Positions 1 through 10,424 of a DNA stretch of 64,000 nt are shown one piece after another; the first letter of the stretch is position 1, and every line of letters starts with the position of its first letter. The notes beneath the pieces were generated by a model. The model did not search any database. It worked only from the letters and a program-made list of their open reading frames with translations, and had not been told where the DNA came from. The stretch is from NCBI GenBank assembly GCA_000504625.1, contig AZHR01000004.1, positions 1-64,000 of the forward strand, read 5' to 3'. Origin of the DNA: an alpha proteobacterium SCGC AAA240-E13 (GTDB taxonomy: Bacteria > Pseudomonadota > Alphaproteobacteria > Pelagibacterales > Pelagibacteraceae). Made by a program: the position numbers and the translations under genes.

Positions 1-641
1 CAGCTTTTATAGCACCATATAATTGTTCAAAAACATCTTGTGGAAAATCTTTTTTTGTTTCTTTTTTAATTAGATCTTTGAAATTTTTAATTAATCCATC
101 CCAATCATTTTCATCCAAATCAGTATCTTTAATAACACCTTTAGTAAGTTTATAATTCTCAATTAATTCTTCAAAATGATAATTTTTGACATTTAAAGCT
201 ACTGAACCATACATTTGTATAAATCTCCTGTAACTATCATGTGCAAATCTTGGGTTGGATGTTTTTTTTTGCTAAAGCAAAAACAGTTTTGTCATTCAGT
301 CCTAAATTTAAAACAGTATCCATCATTCCAGGCATAGATACTCTTGATCCGGATCTAACGGAAACAAGTAGAGGATTTTTTAGATCACCAAATTTTTTTT
401 TGGAAGTTTTTTCAATTGATTTTAGTTCTTTCTTAATTGACTTTATAATAAAAGAAGGTAATTTTTTTTTATTCTTATAAAATAATTCACATACTTTTGT
501 GGAAATAGTAAATCCTGGTGGAACAGAAAGTCCAAGCCTACCCATTTCAGCCAAATTATAACCTTTGCCGCCTAAAATATTTTTTGAATTAAAATTTTTT
601 CTTGGCTGATTGCTACTAAAATTAAATATAAGTTTATTCAA
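1..641 (-). CDS. ppdK: Pyruvate phosphate dikinase, N-terminal part, frame broken at an A9 run
   Basis: Interconverts pyruvate + ATP + Pi with PEP + AMP + PPi in the cytoplasm. Only about 210 N-terminal residues are in the window; the gene runs off base 1. The ATP-binding part shows [10 protein letters not shown] at residues 24-33 and SVRSGSR at 94-100, followed by [12 protein letters not shown]. The first frame stops at 237 after a run of nine A in the coding strand (T262-270 on +). Dropping one A restores [17 protein letters not shown], a hallmark of the family, and the frame then stays open to base 1. So this is one gene with a +1 base disruption, caused either by sequencing error or by slippage. 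It starts one base after the glyS stop, in the same operon. Family call is very secure; intactness is not. Confidence 0.87.
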
Positions 642-2708
642 TTATACCCCTTCTACTTTTGAAAAATCAACGAAGTTGTCATAGGTCTTACAAAACATTT
701 CTAACAATTCAAGCCTATTTTTTCTTATACTTTTGTTATTATCATTGACTATTACTTTATCAAAGAAATTGTCCGTATTTTTTTTAGTATTTGATAGGAT
801 CTCTAATGTTTTTATATAATTTTCATTTTTTACAGCACTGGAAAAATACTTCCTAACTTCATTTATTTGATTAAAAAGGATCTTTTCTTCATCTTTAGTA
901 AACAAAACTGAATCAGGTTCTCCTGTAATTTTTAAATTAATTTTTTTCTTTTCCTGATGCAGTATATTTGATGCTCTTTTATAAGTTATCAATATATTTT
1001 TTCCTAAATCTTTTTTTAAAAATTTATTTAATATTGTGCATTTATTATTTAATGAAACAAAATCGTCAGAACTATGTGAAGATATGGCTGCCTCTATAAT
1101 ATCATGTCTTATTTTTTTTTCCTTTAGATAATTTTTTATTCTTTCTCTCATAAAATGCATTAGTTCAACTAATGTTGTTTGATTGGTAAATTGAATTTTT
1201 TGCTCAGAATAAAGATTAATTGAATAATTGATCAGATCTTTTAATTGAATAGATAAATTATTCTCAATAATGATTCTTAAGAGGCCAAGAGCAGACCTTC
1301 TTAATGCAAAAGGATCTTTTGAACTTGTGGGTTTTTCATTAATACCAAAAAAACCAACTAGTGTATCTATTTTATCTACCACAGAAACAGCAGCACTAAT
1401 GGGTTTCTTTGGTATTTTGCTTTCTGGTCCTAAAGGAAGATAATGTTCTTTAATAGCTAAACATATCTCTTCATCAAATCCTTGAGCTTCAGCAAAGTAA
1501 CTTCCTAAAACGCCTTGAAGTTCAGGATATTCTCCAACTAAATCTGAAAGAAGATCTACTTTACAAATTGATGTACAAATTTCCACTTTTTCTTTATTTA
1601 AATTAAGTTGGTCCGAAATCATATTGCCAATTTTTCTAATTCTTTGAACTTTGTGAAATACGGTTCCTAATTTTGAAAAAAAATTAATTGATTTAAGATC
1701 ATTAACCTGTTTAATCAAACTTTGTGCTTTGTTTTTTTCCCAAAAAAATTTTGCATCAGATAATCTAGCTGAAATAACCCTTTCATTTCCAATTTTAACA
1801 AGTCCTTTTTTATCTTCTAAATTTGTAACAGCAATAAAATTATTAATTAATTGCCCTTTTTGATCGAATAGGGGAAAATATCTTTGGTGTACTTGCATTG
1901 AATTAATTAATATTTCTTGAGGTATATTTAAAAAAGATTTATCAAATTTTCCCACAAAAACATTGGGTTTTTCTAATAAATTGACTATTTCATCCAATAA
2001 TTTTTCATTTATTTTATTTTTTAATTGTCTTGATAAACAAACTTTATCAATTTGTTTTAATATCAATTTTTCTCTGAGATTTTGATCTAAAATAATGTCT
2101 CTTGATTCTAAAAATTTTAAATAAGATTTAAAATTCTTTATTTCTTTTTGATTTTCTTCCATAATTTCATCAGAAAATGTAAGATTATTACTTTTTAAAT
2201 GGTGAAAATTAAATTGAATTGTTTCATTGTCGAATAAAGCTAAAATCGATTTTAACGGTCTACCCCAACTTAAAGTATAGTTCGACCATCTCATGGATTT
2301 TTTCCAAGAATATTTATTTAGAACATCAGGAATAATTTTGGCTAATTCTTGTTTAACTGAAATAGTCTTGGGGTCAATTTTTGCAAAAAAAAATCTACCT
2401 TTTTCTGTATTTTTTTCAAAAATATTTTCAGGATCTAAACTATTCGACTTTGTAAAACCCTCCAACGCAATATTGGGAGCATCTACCTTGGGACCCTTTA
2501 TAGTTATTTCTTTTTGTTCTATTTTTTCTGATAATCCGTCAAAAAAAATAACCAGCCTCTTTGGTGTGGAATAAGATTTATTTGATTTAAAATCAATATT
2601 TAACTTATCAAGACTTTCTGTAAAAAGTTTTAATATTTCCCTTCTTGCATGCTTTTGTAATCCTGAAGGTATTTCCTCACTGAATAACTCTAAAAAAAAT
2701 TCTGACAT
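642..2708 (-). CDS. glyS: Glycyl-tRNA synthetase beta subunit
   Basis: Beta chain of the heterotetrameric (alpha2beta2) bacterial glycyl-tRNA synthetase, which charges tRNA-Gly; the beta chain carries tRNA recognition. At 688 residues it has the usual full length (about 690 in E. coli). It opens with the typical ELFSEEIPSGLQ stretch at residues 5-16, contains MRWSNYTLSWGRPLKSI and KDPFALRRSALGLLRI blocks, and ends in a lysine-rich anticodon-binding-like region. It lies three bases downstream of glyQ and abuts ppdK, so glyQ-glyS-ppdK are probably cotranscribed. The start ATG at 2708 is the only plausible one at the conserved N-terminus. Confidence 0.97.
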   Translation of the reverse strand: MSEFFLELFSEEIPSGLQKHARREILKLFTESLDKLNIDFKSNKSYSTPKRLVIFFDGLSEKIEQKEITIKGPKVDAPNIALEGFTKSNSLDPENIFEKNTEKGRFFFAKIDPKTISVKQELAKIIPDVLNKYSWKKSMRWSNYTLSWGRPLKSILALFDNETIQFNFHHLKSNNLTFSDEIMEENQKEIKNFKSYLKFLESRDIILDQNLREKLILKQIDKVCLSRQLKNKINEKLLDEIVNLLEKPNVFVGKFDKSFLNIPQEILINSMQVHQRYFPLFDQKGQLINNFIAVTNLEDKKGLVKIGNERVISARLSDAKFFWEKNKAQSLIKQVNDLKSINFFSKLGTVFHKVQRIRKIGNMISDQLNLNKEKVEICTSICKVDLLSDLVGEYPELQGVLGSYFAEAQGFDEEICLAIKEHYLPLGPESKIPKKPISAAVSVVDKIDTLVGFFGINEKPTSSKDPFALRRSALGLLRIIIENNLSIQLKDLINYSINLYSEQKIQFTNQTTLVELMHFMRERIKNYLKEKKIRHDIIEAAISSHSSDDFVSLNNKCTILNKFLKKDLGKNILITYKRASNILHQEKKKINLKITGEPDSVLFTKDEEKILFNQINEVRKYFSSAVKNENYIKTLEILSNTKKNTDNFFDKVIVNDNNKSIRKNRLELLEMFCKTYDNFVDFSKVEGV

Positions 2709-2711
2709 GAG

Positions 2712-3608
2712 TTAAGTTTGTGTTTCCAGCCAAACAGATCCTGCCCCCTTTGCTAAATCTCTAATTCTTGAAATGTATCCAGCTCTCTGTGCTACACTGA
2801 TTGCTCCCCTTGAATCTAAAAGGTTAAAAGCATGGCTAGCTTTTAAGCATTGATCATAGGCAGGCAATGATAATTTTTTATCAAGTAAAGATTTACATTC
2901 TAATTCTGTCATTTCAAAAATCTTGAATAAAAATTCAGTATTAGCATGTTCAAAATTATATGCTGAAAATTCTTTTTCTGCTTGGTAAAATACTTCCCTA
3001 TACTTTATTCCATCATCATTCCATAATAAATCAAAGACATTATTTTTTTTTTGTGTAAACATACATATTCGTTCTAATCCATAAGTTAATTCAACAGATA
3101 TTGGTTTACATTCAATGCCGGTCATTTGTTGAAAATAAGTAAACTGAGTAATTTCCATACCATCACACCAAACTTCCCACCCTAGTCCTGCAGCACCTAA
3201 TGTTGGGCTTTCCCAATCATCTTCAACAAATCTAATGTCATGATCTTTATAATTTATTCCAATAGTCAATAAACTTTTTAAATAAAGTTTTTTTATATCT
3301 TTGGGTGAAGGTTTCATTAGAACTTGAAATTGGTAATAATGTTGTAATCTATTTGGATTGTTACCATATCTTCCGTCTGATGGTCGTCTTGAAGGTTGAA
3401 CATAAGCTGCTCTCCAAGGTTTTGACCCAAGAGATCTTAAAGTTGTTGCAGGATGAAAAGTTCCAGCCCCTACTTCCATATCATATGGCTGCAAAATTAT
3501 ACAACCACGATTTCCCCAAAATTTTTGTAAATTTAAAATTGTATTCTGGAAACTTTGAATTGATACAACTTTTTTTTTGTTTTTTTTTTTAGCTATTTTT
3601 TTTTTCAT
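2712..3608 (-). CDS. glyQ: Glycyl-tRNA synthetase alpha subunit
   Basis: Catalytic alpha chain of the bacterial glycyl-tRNA synthetase, forming glycyl-adenylate and transferring glycine to tRNA-Gly together with GlyS. It is 298 residues, close to the usual 300. Conserved class II blocks are visible, including [20 protein letters not shown] and [19 protein letters not shown]. The first 15 residues are almost all lysine and are encoded by A-rich runs; this tail is a lineage-specific extension before the conserved [13 protein letters not shown]. Its ATG overlaps the stop of the upstream peptidase by one base (position 3608), so translation is likely coupled. Confidence 0.97.
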   Translation of the reverse strand: MKKKIAKKKNKKKVVSIQSFQNTILNLQKFWGNRGCIILQPYDMEVGAGTFHPATTLRSLGSKPWRAAYVQPSRRPSDGRYGNNPNRLQHYYQFQVLMKPSPKDIKKLYLKSLLTIGINYKDHDIRFVEDDWESPTLGAAGLGWEVWCDGMEITQFTYFQQMTGIECKPISVELTYGLERICMFTQKKNNVFDLLWNDDGIKYREVFYQAEKEFSAYNFEHANTEFLFKIFEMTELECKSLLDKKLSLPAYDQCLKASHAFNLLDSRGAISVAQRAGYISRIRDLAKGAGSVWLETQT

Positions 3609-4453
3609 TAAAGACCATATTTTTGCCAGATAGATCTTTCTTCTAACAATTGGATCAATGTATCAATTTGATTTTCGTTACTCCCTGATATTCTTTTATT
3701 GAGCCAACTTTTTGTTTTTTCGAATTTTTTAATTACTACATCTTCGCCAAATTTTTTTTTAAGTATTTCGTCTGCATTTCCCAAACCATCAATTAAACCT
3801 AACTCTTTAGATTTAGAACCCGACCAAAATTCACCGGTAAATAATTCTGGGTTTTCTTTCTTTTTTAGCTTAGATGATCTACTCTCTTCTACAACTTTTA
3901 TAAAATCAGAGTGAAGATCCAACTGAATTTTTTTTAACCTTTCTATATCTTCTTTTTTTTCATCAACAAATGGATCCAGAGTGCTTTTATTTTTACCCGC
4001 AGTGTAGATTCTTCTTTGAATTCCTACTTTCTTAATTAACTCTTGTAGCCCAAAAGAAGAATAAATTACCCCTATAGAACCCACGATTGAACTTGAATTA
4101 GCATAAATTTCATCTCCTGCGCATGCAATCAAATATCCTCCTGATGCTGCTACATCTTCAGCAAAAACTAATACTTTTACATTTTTATTTTTAGCCATTT
4201 TCCTTATATAACTATAAATCAAGTGTGATTGAACGGGAGAACCGCCAGGAGAATTTATTGAAATAGCTACTGCTTCAATTTCTTCAACTGCAAAAGCTTT
4301 CCTAATTATTTCTTGCTGACTGGCGAAATCTATTCCTTGTTTAAATTTTCCAACATTTCCAATAACCCCACTTAATCTAATATGTGAAACTATTCTCTTA
4401 TCTTTAAATATTGAAAATATACTTTTTATGATTTTTTTAATAAATGAAAACAT
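3608..4453 (-). CDS. sppA: S49 family serine peptidase (SppA/SohB-like)
   Basis: Predicted signal-peptide peptidase-like enzyme of the S49 clan, which uses a Ser-Lys dyad to cut membrane-derived peptides. SINSPGG is at residues 65-71, the probable nucleophile Ser104 sits in AASGGYLIA, and Lys154 or Lys156 in [10 protein letters not shown] is the probable general base. At 281 residues it is a single-domain (short) SppA. The N-terminus is basic and hydrophobic ([13 protein letters not shown]) but too short for a clear membrane helix. It is the first gene of the minus-strand run sppA-glyQ-glyS-ppdK, and its 5' side faces the divergent ispB gene. Peptidase family is clear; the substrate is not known. 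Confidence 0.88.
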   Translation of the reverse strand: MFSFIKKIIKSIFSIFKDKRIVSHIRLSGVIGNVGKFKQGIDFASQQEIIRKAFAVEEIEAVAISINSPGGSPVQSHLIYSYIRKMAKNKNVKVLVFAEDVAASGGYLIACAGDEIYANSSSIVGSIGVIYSSFGLQELIKKVGIQRRIYTAGKNKSTLDPFVDEKKEDIERLKKIQLDLHSDFIKVVEESRSSKLKKKENPELFTGEFWSGSKSKELGLIDGLGNADEILKKKFGEDVVIKKFEKTKSWLNKRISGSNENQIDTLIQLLEERSIWQKYGL

Positions 4454-4532
4454 GTCAGTAGTGAATGATTAATTAATATACTATTTTTTAAAACCTTTTA
4501 AGTTTTAAGTATAGCATAAAGCTACCTGGGGT

Positions 4533-4563
4533 TGAAGCAAACAGGGTGCGTCAATTACGATGT
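4533..4563 (+). promoter_or_regulatory. Possible promoter for the polyprenyl synthetase gene
   Basis: The 148-base divergent gap 4454-4601 has a locally GC-richer patch (about 4520-4562) in otherwise AT-rich DNA. Within it TTGAAG is followed after about 18 bases by TACGAT, a fair -35/-10 pair for the plus-strand gene starting at 4602. On the other strand TATACT near 4510-4515 could be the -10 for the peptidase operon. Both calls rest only on consensus matches. Confidence 0.35.
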
Positions 4564-4601
4564 AAAAAAATATTTTTTAATGTATTATTTTTATTGAATA
4601 T

Positions 4602-5615
4602 ATGGGTGCTGTAATTCAACTAAAAAGAAAAGTTAACGATTCTTATAATAACTTAAAATCTTCTGTAGACCATAAAATCTCTCTAGTTGAAGATAAAATA
4701 AAAACAAGATTAGAAAGTGACGTTAATTTGATTGATGAAATGGTTGTTCATCACCTTAATTCCGGTGGTAAAAGAATTAGAGCACTTTTAACTTTAGAAA
4801 GTTCAAAACTTTGCGGGTACATAAATGGACTTAGAGATGTAAATTTAGCCACTTGTGTTGAATTAATTCATAGTGCAACTCTTTTGCACGATGACGTTAT
4901 TGATAAAAGTGTATTTAGAAGAGGAAAAAAAACAGCAAATAATATTTGGGGCAACCAATCCTCTATATTGGTGGGAGATTATTTATTAAGTCGCTGTTTT
5001 GAAATAATGGTAGAAGACGGAGATCAAGAAATATTAAAACTTTTATCATCTACATCATCAAATATTGCTCAAGGCGAAGTATTACAATTACAACACAAAG
5101 GCGAAATTGATATGTTGGAAGAAATTTATCTAAAAATAATAAGTTCAAAAACTGCTGCGCTTTTTGCTGCCGCAACAAAAATTGGGGGAATAATTACAAA
5201 TAAAAGTAATAAAGAGAAAGATGCATTACAATTTTATGGGAAAAATTTAGGATTAACATTTCAAATAGCTGATGACACGCTGGACTACAATTCGAATATA
5301 AATTTTTTTGGAAAAAAAATAGGTAATGATTTTTTTGAAGGAAAAGTTACTCTACCTATTATACTTGTATATCAACAAGCAAATATTAGTGAAAAAGAAT
5401 TTTTAAAAAAAAAATTTAAACAAAATGAAAGAAGTGAAGAAGATTTCAAAATAGTGTTAAAACTAATTTTAAAGTATGACATAATTAATCAATGTTATAA
5501 AAAAGCAGAACATTTTATAAATTTAGCTTCAAATTCTTTAAGCATATTTAAGCCTTCAAAGGAAAAAAGCATATTAGAAAATCTAACTTTTTTTAGTTTA
5601 GAAAGATCTTTTTAA
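4602..5615 (+). CDS. ispB: Long-chain polyprenyl diphosphate synthase (octaprenyl/decaprenyl type)
   Basis: Trans-prenyltransferase that extends FPP with IPP units to make the ubiquinone side chain. GGKRIR is at residues 55-60, the first aspartate-rich motif DDVID at 97-101 within LIHSATLLHDDVID, and the second DDTLD at 224-228 within QIADDTLDYN. The 337-residue length and an Ala before the first DDxxD region fit long-chain enzymes rather than the FPP synthase encoded at 9274-10158. It stands alone on the plus strand and overlaps the convergent pdxH by four bases. Exact chain length cannot be read from sequence. Confidence 0.92.
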   Translation: MGAVIQLKRKVNDSYNNLKSSVDHKISLVEDKIKTRLESDVNLIDEMVVHHLNSGGKRIRALLTLESSKLCGYINGLRDVNLATCVELIHSATLLHDDVIDKSVFRRGKKTANNIWGNQSSILVGDYLLSRCFEIMVEDGDQEILKLLSSTSSNIAQGEVLQLQHKGEIDMLEEIYLKIISSKTAALFAAATKIGGIITNKSNKEKDALQFYGKNLGLTFQIADDTLDYNSNINFFGKKIGNDFFEGKVTLPIILVYQQANISEKEFLKKKFKQNERSEEDFKIVLKLILKYDIINQCYKKAEHFINLASNSLSIFKPSKEKSILENLTFFSLERSF

Positions 5616-6235
5616 GGATAAAGTATTTCTTTTATCCATCCTTTGTTTGTTTTGTTATATCTCAACCTCTCATGAATTCTATTATCTCCATGCAACCAAA
5701 ATTCAATAGATTTAGGGCTTAGGCACCATCCTGACCAATAAGATGGCCTAGGTATATTTTTTTCATTTTTATATTTTTTTTTATAAATTTCTATTTTTTT
5801 TAAAAAATAAGATCTATCTTTCATAGTATTTGACTGATCAGAAGCCCATGCACTAATTCTACTTCCATAAGATCTGCTGTTAAAATAGTGATCTGCATCT
5901 CTTTCTTCAACTTTAGTCACTCTTCCTAAAATTCTGATTTGTCTATTAAAACTTTTCCAATAAAAGCACATTGCGGCTTTCGGATTTTTCATAAGATCGT
6001 GACTTTTAGGACTATTTAAATTTGTGTAAAAAACAAATCCTTTGGAACTTAGTCCTTTTAATAGTACCATTCTTACATTTGGTTGGCCTGATTTATCTAC
6101 AGTCGCTAATGACGATGCATTCGGGTCTTTAATTTCCCTTTTTTCAGCCTCGGTCATCCATGTTTTAAATACTTCAAATGGGTCATCTAAGTCCATAAAA
6201 CAAGAATTTAAACCTAATAAGTTTTTTTGATTCAT
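5612..6235 (-). CDS. pdxH: Pyridoxamine 5'-phosphate oxidase
   Basis: FMN-dependent oxidase that converts PNP or PMP to pyridoxal 5'-phosphate, the last step of B6 synthesis and salvage. At 207 residues it is normal length (about 200-220). FMN/substrate-binding blocks are visible: PNVRMVLLKG, GFVFYTNLNSPKS, FYWKSFNRQIRILG, SYGSRISAWASDQS and the C-terminal WSGWCLSPKSIEFW followed by RIHERL. The extreme C-terminus ends in YP as in other family members. Convergent with ispB (4-base overlap) and divergent from aroC with a 34-base gap. Confidence 0.96.
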   Translation of the reverse strand: MNQKNLLGLNSCFMDLDDPFEVFKTWMTEAEKREIKDPNASSLATVDKSGQPNVRMVLLKGLSSKGFVFYTNLNSPKSHDLMKNPKAAMCFYWKSFNRQIRILGRVTKVEERDADHYFNSRSYGSRISAWASDQSNTMKDRSYFLKKIEIYKKKYKNEKNIPRPSYWSGWCLSPKSIEFWLHGDNRIHERLRYNKTNKGWIKEILYP

Positions 6236-6269
6236 AAAATAGTCAAAATATTCTATACAATATAACTTA

Positions 6270-7352
6270 ATGTCATTTAATACTTTTGGAAAGATGTTTC
6301 GTTTTACAACGTGGGGTGAATCTCATGGTCCCGCCATTGGATGTGTAGTAGATGGGTGTCCACCGAATATTGCTTTATCTCAAAAAGTTATACAATTAGA
6401 TATGAATAGAAGACGCCCTGGAAAATCAAAATTCACATCACAAAGAAAAGAATTTGACAAAGTTGAAATTTTATCTGGTGTTTTTCAAGGAAAAACCACG
6501 GGAACACCCATTTCCATGATCATTTATAATGAAGATGCAAAATCAAGAGACTACGAAACTATCAAAGATAAATTTAGACCGGGGCATGCTGACTATACTT
6601 ATTTAAAAAAATATGGAATAAGAGATTACAGAGGTGGGGGAAGACAATCCGCTAGAGAAACGGCTTCAAGAGTTGCTGCAGGAGCAATAGCCAAGAAAGT
6701 TTTACAAAGCAAAATTGGAAAAAAATTTAAAGTAATTGGTGCGGTCATTCAATTAGGATTGCTTGGATGTAATATCAAGAATTGGAAAGATAAAGAAATT
6801 CAAAAAAATCCTTTCTTCTGCCCTGATAAATCAGTAATAAAATTATGGGAAAAGTATCTTCTGAATGTTCGAAAATCTGGTTCGTCTTGTGGAGCAATTA
6901 TAGAAATTAGGGCATCAGGAATACCGATTGGATTGGGAGCACCTATTTATTCAAAACTGGATGCTGATATTGCTGCTGCACTAATGAGTATAAACGCGGT
7001 AAAAGGAGTAAATATAGGATCTGGAATGTATTCTGCGTTATTAAGCGGACTAGAAAGTTCTGATGAAATTAGACAAAAAGGAAAAAAAACATTATTTAAA
7101 TCCAATAATGCAGGAGGAATATTGGGTGGAATTTCATCTGGACAAGAAATAATTGCATCATTTGCAGTCAAGCCAACTTCTTCTATATTATTAAATAGAA
7201 AAACTATAACCAAAAAAGGTAAAAATACTGAAATTTCTGTAAAAGGCAGACATGACCCATGTGTTGGGATAAGAGCCGTTCCTATTGGTGAAGCCATGGT
7301 CAATTGTGTATTGTTGGATCATTATTTAATGAATAAAGCTCAGTGTATATAA
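6270..7352 (+). CDS. aroC: Chorismate synthase
   Basis: Converts 5-enolpyruvylshikimate 3-phosphate to chorismate using reduced FMN, the seventh step of the shikimate pathway. The 360-residue protein carries the three family signatures: [19 protein letters not shown] near residues 17-35, the central [20 protein letters not shown] near 119-138, and the C-terminal [18 protein letters not shown]. It begins [20 protein letters not shown], so the ATG at 6270 is right. Single gene between pdxH (divergent) and dxs (convergent, one base apart from the stop). Confidence 0.97.
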   Translation: MSFNTFGKMFRFTTWGESHGPAIGCVVDGCPPNIALSQKVIQLDMNRRRPGKSKFTSQRKEFDKVEILSGVFQGKTTGTPISMIIYNEDAKSRDYETIKDKFRPGHADYTYLKKYGIRDYRGGGRQSARETASRVAAGAIAKKVLQSKIGKKFKVIGAVIQLGLLGCNIKNWKDKEIQKNPFFCPDKSVIKLWEKYLLNVRKSGSSCGAIIEIRASGIPIGLGAPIYSKLDADIAAALMSINAVKGVNIGSGMYSALLSGLESSDEIRQKGKKTLFKSNNAGGILGGISSGQEIIASFAVKPTSSILLNRKTITKKGKNTEISVKGRHDPCVGIRAVPIGEAMVNCVLLDHYLMNKAQCI

Positions 7353-7353
7353 A

Positions 7354-9273
7354 TTAACTAACTGATTTTGTTTTAGAAAGTACAACATTAGATTTTAGTG
7401 CTTCTAATACTTTTTCTTCAATAGACCTAGAGTCTAATCCAGCTTTTTTGTACATATTTTCTGGTGTATCTTGATCAATAAAAATATCTGGTAAAATCAT
7501 CGATCTTAATTTTATTCCTTTATCCAATATACCTCTGCTAGATAAAAATTGCATTATATGGGATCCAAATCCACCAGCAGAGCCTTCTTCGATTGTTATC
7601 AATGCTTCGTGATTTGAACATAATTCTAAAATTAAATTCTGATCAATCGGTTTTGCAAATCTCATATCTGCAATTGTAGCTGAAATTCCTTTCTGATGAA
7701 GTGACACAGACGCTTTAATACATTCTTGTAGTCGTGCTCCTAAACTTATAATTGCAACATTTTTTCCTTCTCTTACAATTTTACCTTTTCCAATTGAAAT
7801 CTTCTCATCAATGTTTGGTAGTTCTATGCCTAGACCATTTCCTCTAGGATATCTAAAAGCACAAGGCTTATCATTTATGAATACAGAAGTATTAATCATT
7901 CTAACTAATTCTGCTTCATCGCTTGCGGCCATAACAATCATATTTGGAAGTGTAGCAAGATATGCAATATCAAAAGAACCGGCATGAGTAGGACCATCTG
8001 CCCCAACCAATCCAGCCCTATCAATCGCAAACCTTACGGGTAAACTTTGAATAGCAACATCGTGAACAACCTGGTCATATGCTCTCTGTAAAAATGTTGA
8101 ATAAATTGCTGCATAAGGTTTATAGCCTTCGGTTGCCAGACCAGCAGCAAACGTTATAGCATGTTGTTCTGCTATACCTACATCAAACATTCTTTCTGGA
8201 AATTTTTTAGCAAACAAATCCATTCCAGTACCTGATGGCATTGCTGCAGTTATTCCAATTATTTTGGTATCATTTTCAGCATGTTGAATTAATGTATTTG
8301 CAAAAACCTTAGTGTAAGAAAGTGCCTTTGAAGGTGATTTTTTTTGTTTTCCCGTAATTACATCAAATTTTGTAACACCGTGATATTTATCTCCTGCTTT
8401 TTCTGCCGGTTCATATCCCTTACCCTTTTGAGTAACTGCATGTATCAAAATAGGTCCATTATGCTTAGAATTTTTAACATTCTTTAATACTGGTATTAAA
8501 GCATCTAAATTATGCCCATCGATTGGACCAATATAATAAAATCCAAGTTCACTAAATAATGTGCCTCCTGTTACAACATTTTTTAAAAAATCTTCAGCTT
8601 TATGGGCTTTAGCACTAAATTGTTTTGAAAAAAAGGATGTGGCCAATTTAATTGCTTTTCTAAATCCAAAATAAATTTTTCCTGATAATAGCTTCGCTAA
8701 ATATGAACTCATAGCTCCCACAGGCCTAGCAATGGACATATCATTATCATTTAAAATAACGATTAATTTTGATTTTGTAGCACCAGCATTATTCATTGCT
8801 TCATAGGCCATGCCTGCACTCATTGCTCCATCACCTATAATAGAAACAACATTATTGTGATCATTAGATAATTTTTTTGCAACAGCTATGCCCAGACCAG
8901 AGGATATAGAAGTTGAACTATGTGCTGCTCCAAATGTATCATATTCACTTTCAGATCTTTTAGTAAAACCAGAAAGACCGTTTCCTTGTCTTATAGTTCT
9001 GATTTTACTTCTTCTTCCTGTTAAAATTTTGTGTGGATATGATTGGTGTCCCACATCCCATACCAATTTGTCTTTTGGTGTGTTAAAAACATAGTGGAGT
9101 GCTATGGTAAGTTCAACAACACCAAGGCCTGCTCCAAGATGACCTCCCGTTTCAGAAACTGCATCAATTAACTCTCTTCTTAGTTCTACTGCCAATTCTT
9201 TTAGTTCTTCTTCACTTAGTTTTTTTAAATCCGATGGATAATTTATTTTACTCAGTTGCCTATAATGTGACAT
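7354..9273 (-). CDS. dxs: 1-deoxy-D-xylulose-5-phosphate synthase
   Basis: Thiamine-diphosphate enzyme joining pyruvate and glyceraldehyde 3-phosphate to DXP, the entry of the MEP isoprenoid pathway and a precursor for thiamine and B6. It has 639 residues, a normal length. The ThDP-binding [18 protein letters not shown] with the following ND is near residue 145-165, [12 protein letters not shown] is in the linker, and the transketolase-like second domain shows [17 protein letters not shown] and [14 protein letters not shown]. It lies directly after ispA on the same strand (one base apart), giving an isoprenoid operon xseB-ispA-dxs. This arrangement is common in proteobacteria. Confidence 0.97.
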   Translation of the reverse strand: MSHYRQLSKINYPSDLKKLSEEELKELAVELRRELIDAVSETGGHLGAGLGVVELTIALHYVFNTPKDKLVWDVGHQSYPHKILTGRRSKIRTIRQGNGLSGFTKRSESEYDTFGAAHSSTSISSGLGIAVAKKLSNDHNNVVSIIGDGAMSAGMAYEAMNNAGATKSKLIVILNDNDMSIARPVGAMSSYLAKLLSGKIYFGFRKAIKLATSFFSKQFSAKAHKAEDFLKNVVTGGTLFSELGFYYIGPIDGHNLDALIPVLKNVKNSKHNGPILIHAVTQKGKGYEPAEKAGDKYHGVTKFDVITGKQKKSPSKALSYTKVFANTLIQHAENDTKIIGITAAMPSGTGMDLFAKKFPERMFDVGIAEQHAITFAAGLATEGYKPYAAIYSTFLQRAYDQVVHDVAIQSLPVRFAIDRAGLVGADGPTHAGSFDIAYLATLPNMIVMAASDEAELVRMINTSVFINDKPCAFRYPRGNGLGIELPNIDEKISIGKGKIVREGKNVAIISLGARLQECIKASVSLHQKGISATIADMRFAKPIDQNLILELCSNHEALITIEEGSAGGFGSHIMQFLSSRGILDKGIKLRSMILPDIFIDQDTPENMYKKAGLDSRSIEEKVLEALKSNVVLSKTKSVS

Positions 9274-10158
9274 TTACATTTCTCTATGAATAATATATTC
9301 AAGCGATTCTAATAAATCAGAAGATTTTGTACCATATTTTTTTATTTTATTAACAAGTTTATTTTTTGTGAAATAAACAAATTGTAAGGTATTATTATAA
9401 CCCAACAAATTAATTAAGGTTGCCTTACCTTTTTTGGTATCTTTTTTTGTTAATTTTCCAGCTTTTTTACTATTTCCTCTAACATCAATTAAGTCATCGC
9501 TTATTTGAAAAAGTAACCCTATTTGTAATCCAATTTCTCTTAAATCTTTTTTTACAGAAAAATCTTTTTTTGCAACTATGACTGGACTTTCACAACAAAA
9601 ACTGAAAAGTTTCCCAGTTTTCTTATTTTGCATCTCTATTAGTTTTAATTTGCTTACTTTTTTGTGTTCAAAACTTAAATCTAAATATTGACCACCGGCT
9701 ATGCCAAGATAACCAGAACAGATAGCTAAATTATAAATTAATTCCATTTTAATTTTATTCATTAATTTTAATTTATTATCACTTAAAATTTCAAAAGCTA
9801 AAATTAATAAGGAATTACCTGCCAATACCGCTGTAGATTCTCCAAATTTTTTATGAGTAGAAAGTCTACCTCTTCGAATGTCATCATTGTCCATACATGG
9901 TAAATCGTCATGAATTAGGGAATAAGAATGAATACATTCTACAGCTGCACTTAAAGCAATTAATATATCATAATTAATATTAAATATTTTGCCTGTATCA
10001 ACAATAATTTTTGATCTAAACCCTTTTCCTCCAGAAAACAAACCATATTTCATAGGTTTAAGTAGATGAGCTTTTGTATCTTGTTTTTTAAAATATTGAT
10101 AAAGATATTGATCCGTGTCTTTTGCTATTTGTTTAATTTTGTTTTGAAATCCTATCAT
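9274..10158 (-). CDS. ispA: Farnesyl/geranylgeranyl diphosphate synthase (short chain)
   Basis: Trans-prenyltransferase making FPP (possibly GGPP) from DMAPP and IPP. It shows GGKGFRSKI near residue 44, the first aspartate motif DDLPCMDNDD near 99-108 with the two-residue insertion typical of bacterial FPP synthases, and the second DDLID near 223. The 294 residues match IspA (299 in E. coli). It sits between xseB (6 bases upstream) and dxs (immediately downstream), the classic xseB-ispA-dxs order, so its product feeds ispB and undecaprenyl-P synthesis elsewhere. Confidence 0.95.
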   Translation of the reverse strand: MIGFQNKIKQIAKDTDQYLYQYFKKQDTKAHLLKPMKYGLFSGGKGFRSKIIVDTGKIFNINYDILIALSAAVECIHSYSLIHDDLPCMDNDDIRRGRLSTHKKFGESTAVLAGNSLLILAFEILSDNKLKLMNKIKMELIYNLAICSGYLGIAGGQYLDLSFEHKKVSKLKLIEMQNKKTGKLFSFCCESPVIVAKKDFSVKKDLREIGLQIGLLFQISDDLIDVRGNSKKAGKLTKKDTKKGKATLINLLGYNNTLQFVYFTKNKLVNKIKKYGTKSSDLLESLEYIIHREM

Positions 10159-10164
10159 AAAAAA

Positions 10165-10401
10165 TCAATTTTTTAGTAAGGATTTTTTCATATTTTCATA
10201 TTTTTTTTTTGATATCTTTTTTGATTTATCTTTAAATTTTTGTTCGATATAATTGTTTAAAAATATCAAACGATGATACTTTTCTAATGAATTATCAAGG
10301 TTTTCTTCTTTTTCCAATATTTCTATGATTTCTGATACTTCCTTTTGAGCCTCTTCAATTGATTTACTTTTTATATCAGATGGAATATTTTTAGAATTCA
10401 T
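10165..10401 (-). CDS. xseB: Exodeoxyribonuclease VII small subunit
   Basis: Small subunit of exonuclease VII, which degrades single-stranded DNA to oligonucleotides with XseA. The 78-residue helical protein has the family pattern SIEEAQKEVSEIIEILEKEE followed by LDNSLEKYHRLI; a highly basic tail rich in lysine follows. It is first in the operon xseB-ispA-dxs and is divergent from the Sua5-like gene with only 23 bases between the start codons, so the two promoters must lie inside or overlap the coding ends. Annotation relies partly on position, because the family is short and divergent. Confidence 0.85.
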   Translation of the reverse strand: MNSKNIPSDIKSKSIEEAQKEVSEIIEILEKEENLDNSLEKYHRLIFLNNYIEQKFKDKSKKISKKKYENMKKSLLKN

Positions 10402-10424
10402 ACTATATCAATAATAATTTAAAT

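Noticed and set aside
4515..4565. Small structured RNA in the GC-richer gap before ispB
   Set aside because: Only a weak five-pair stem with a bulge can be drawn and no known RNA family motif is seen; a promoter explains it better.
6947..7303. Open frame of 118 residues antisense to aroC
   Set aside because: Complement of conserved AroC residues; no independent start context or homology.
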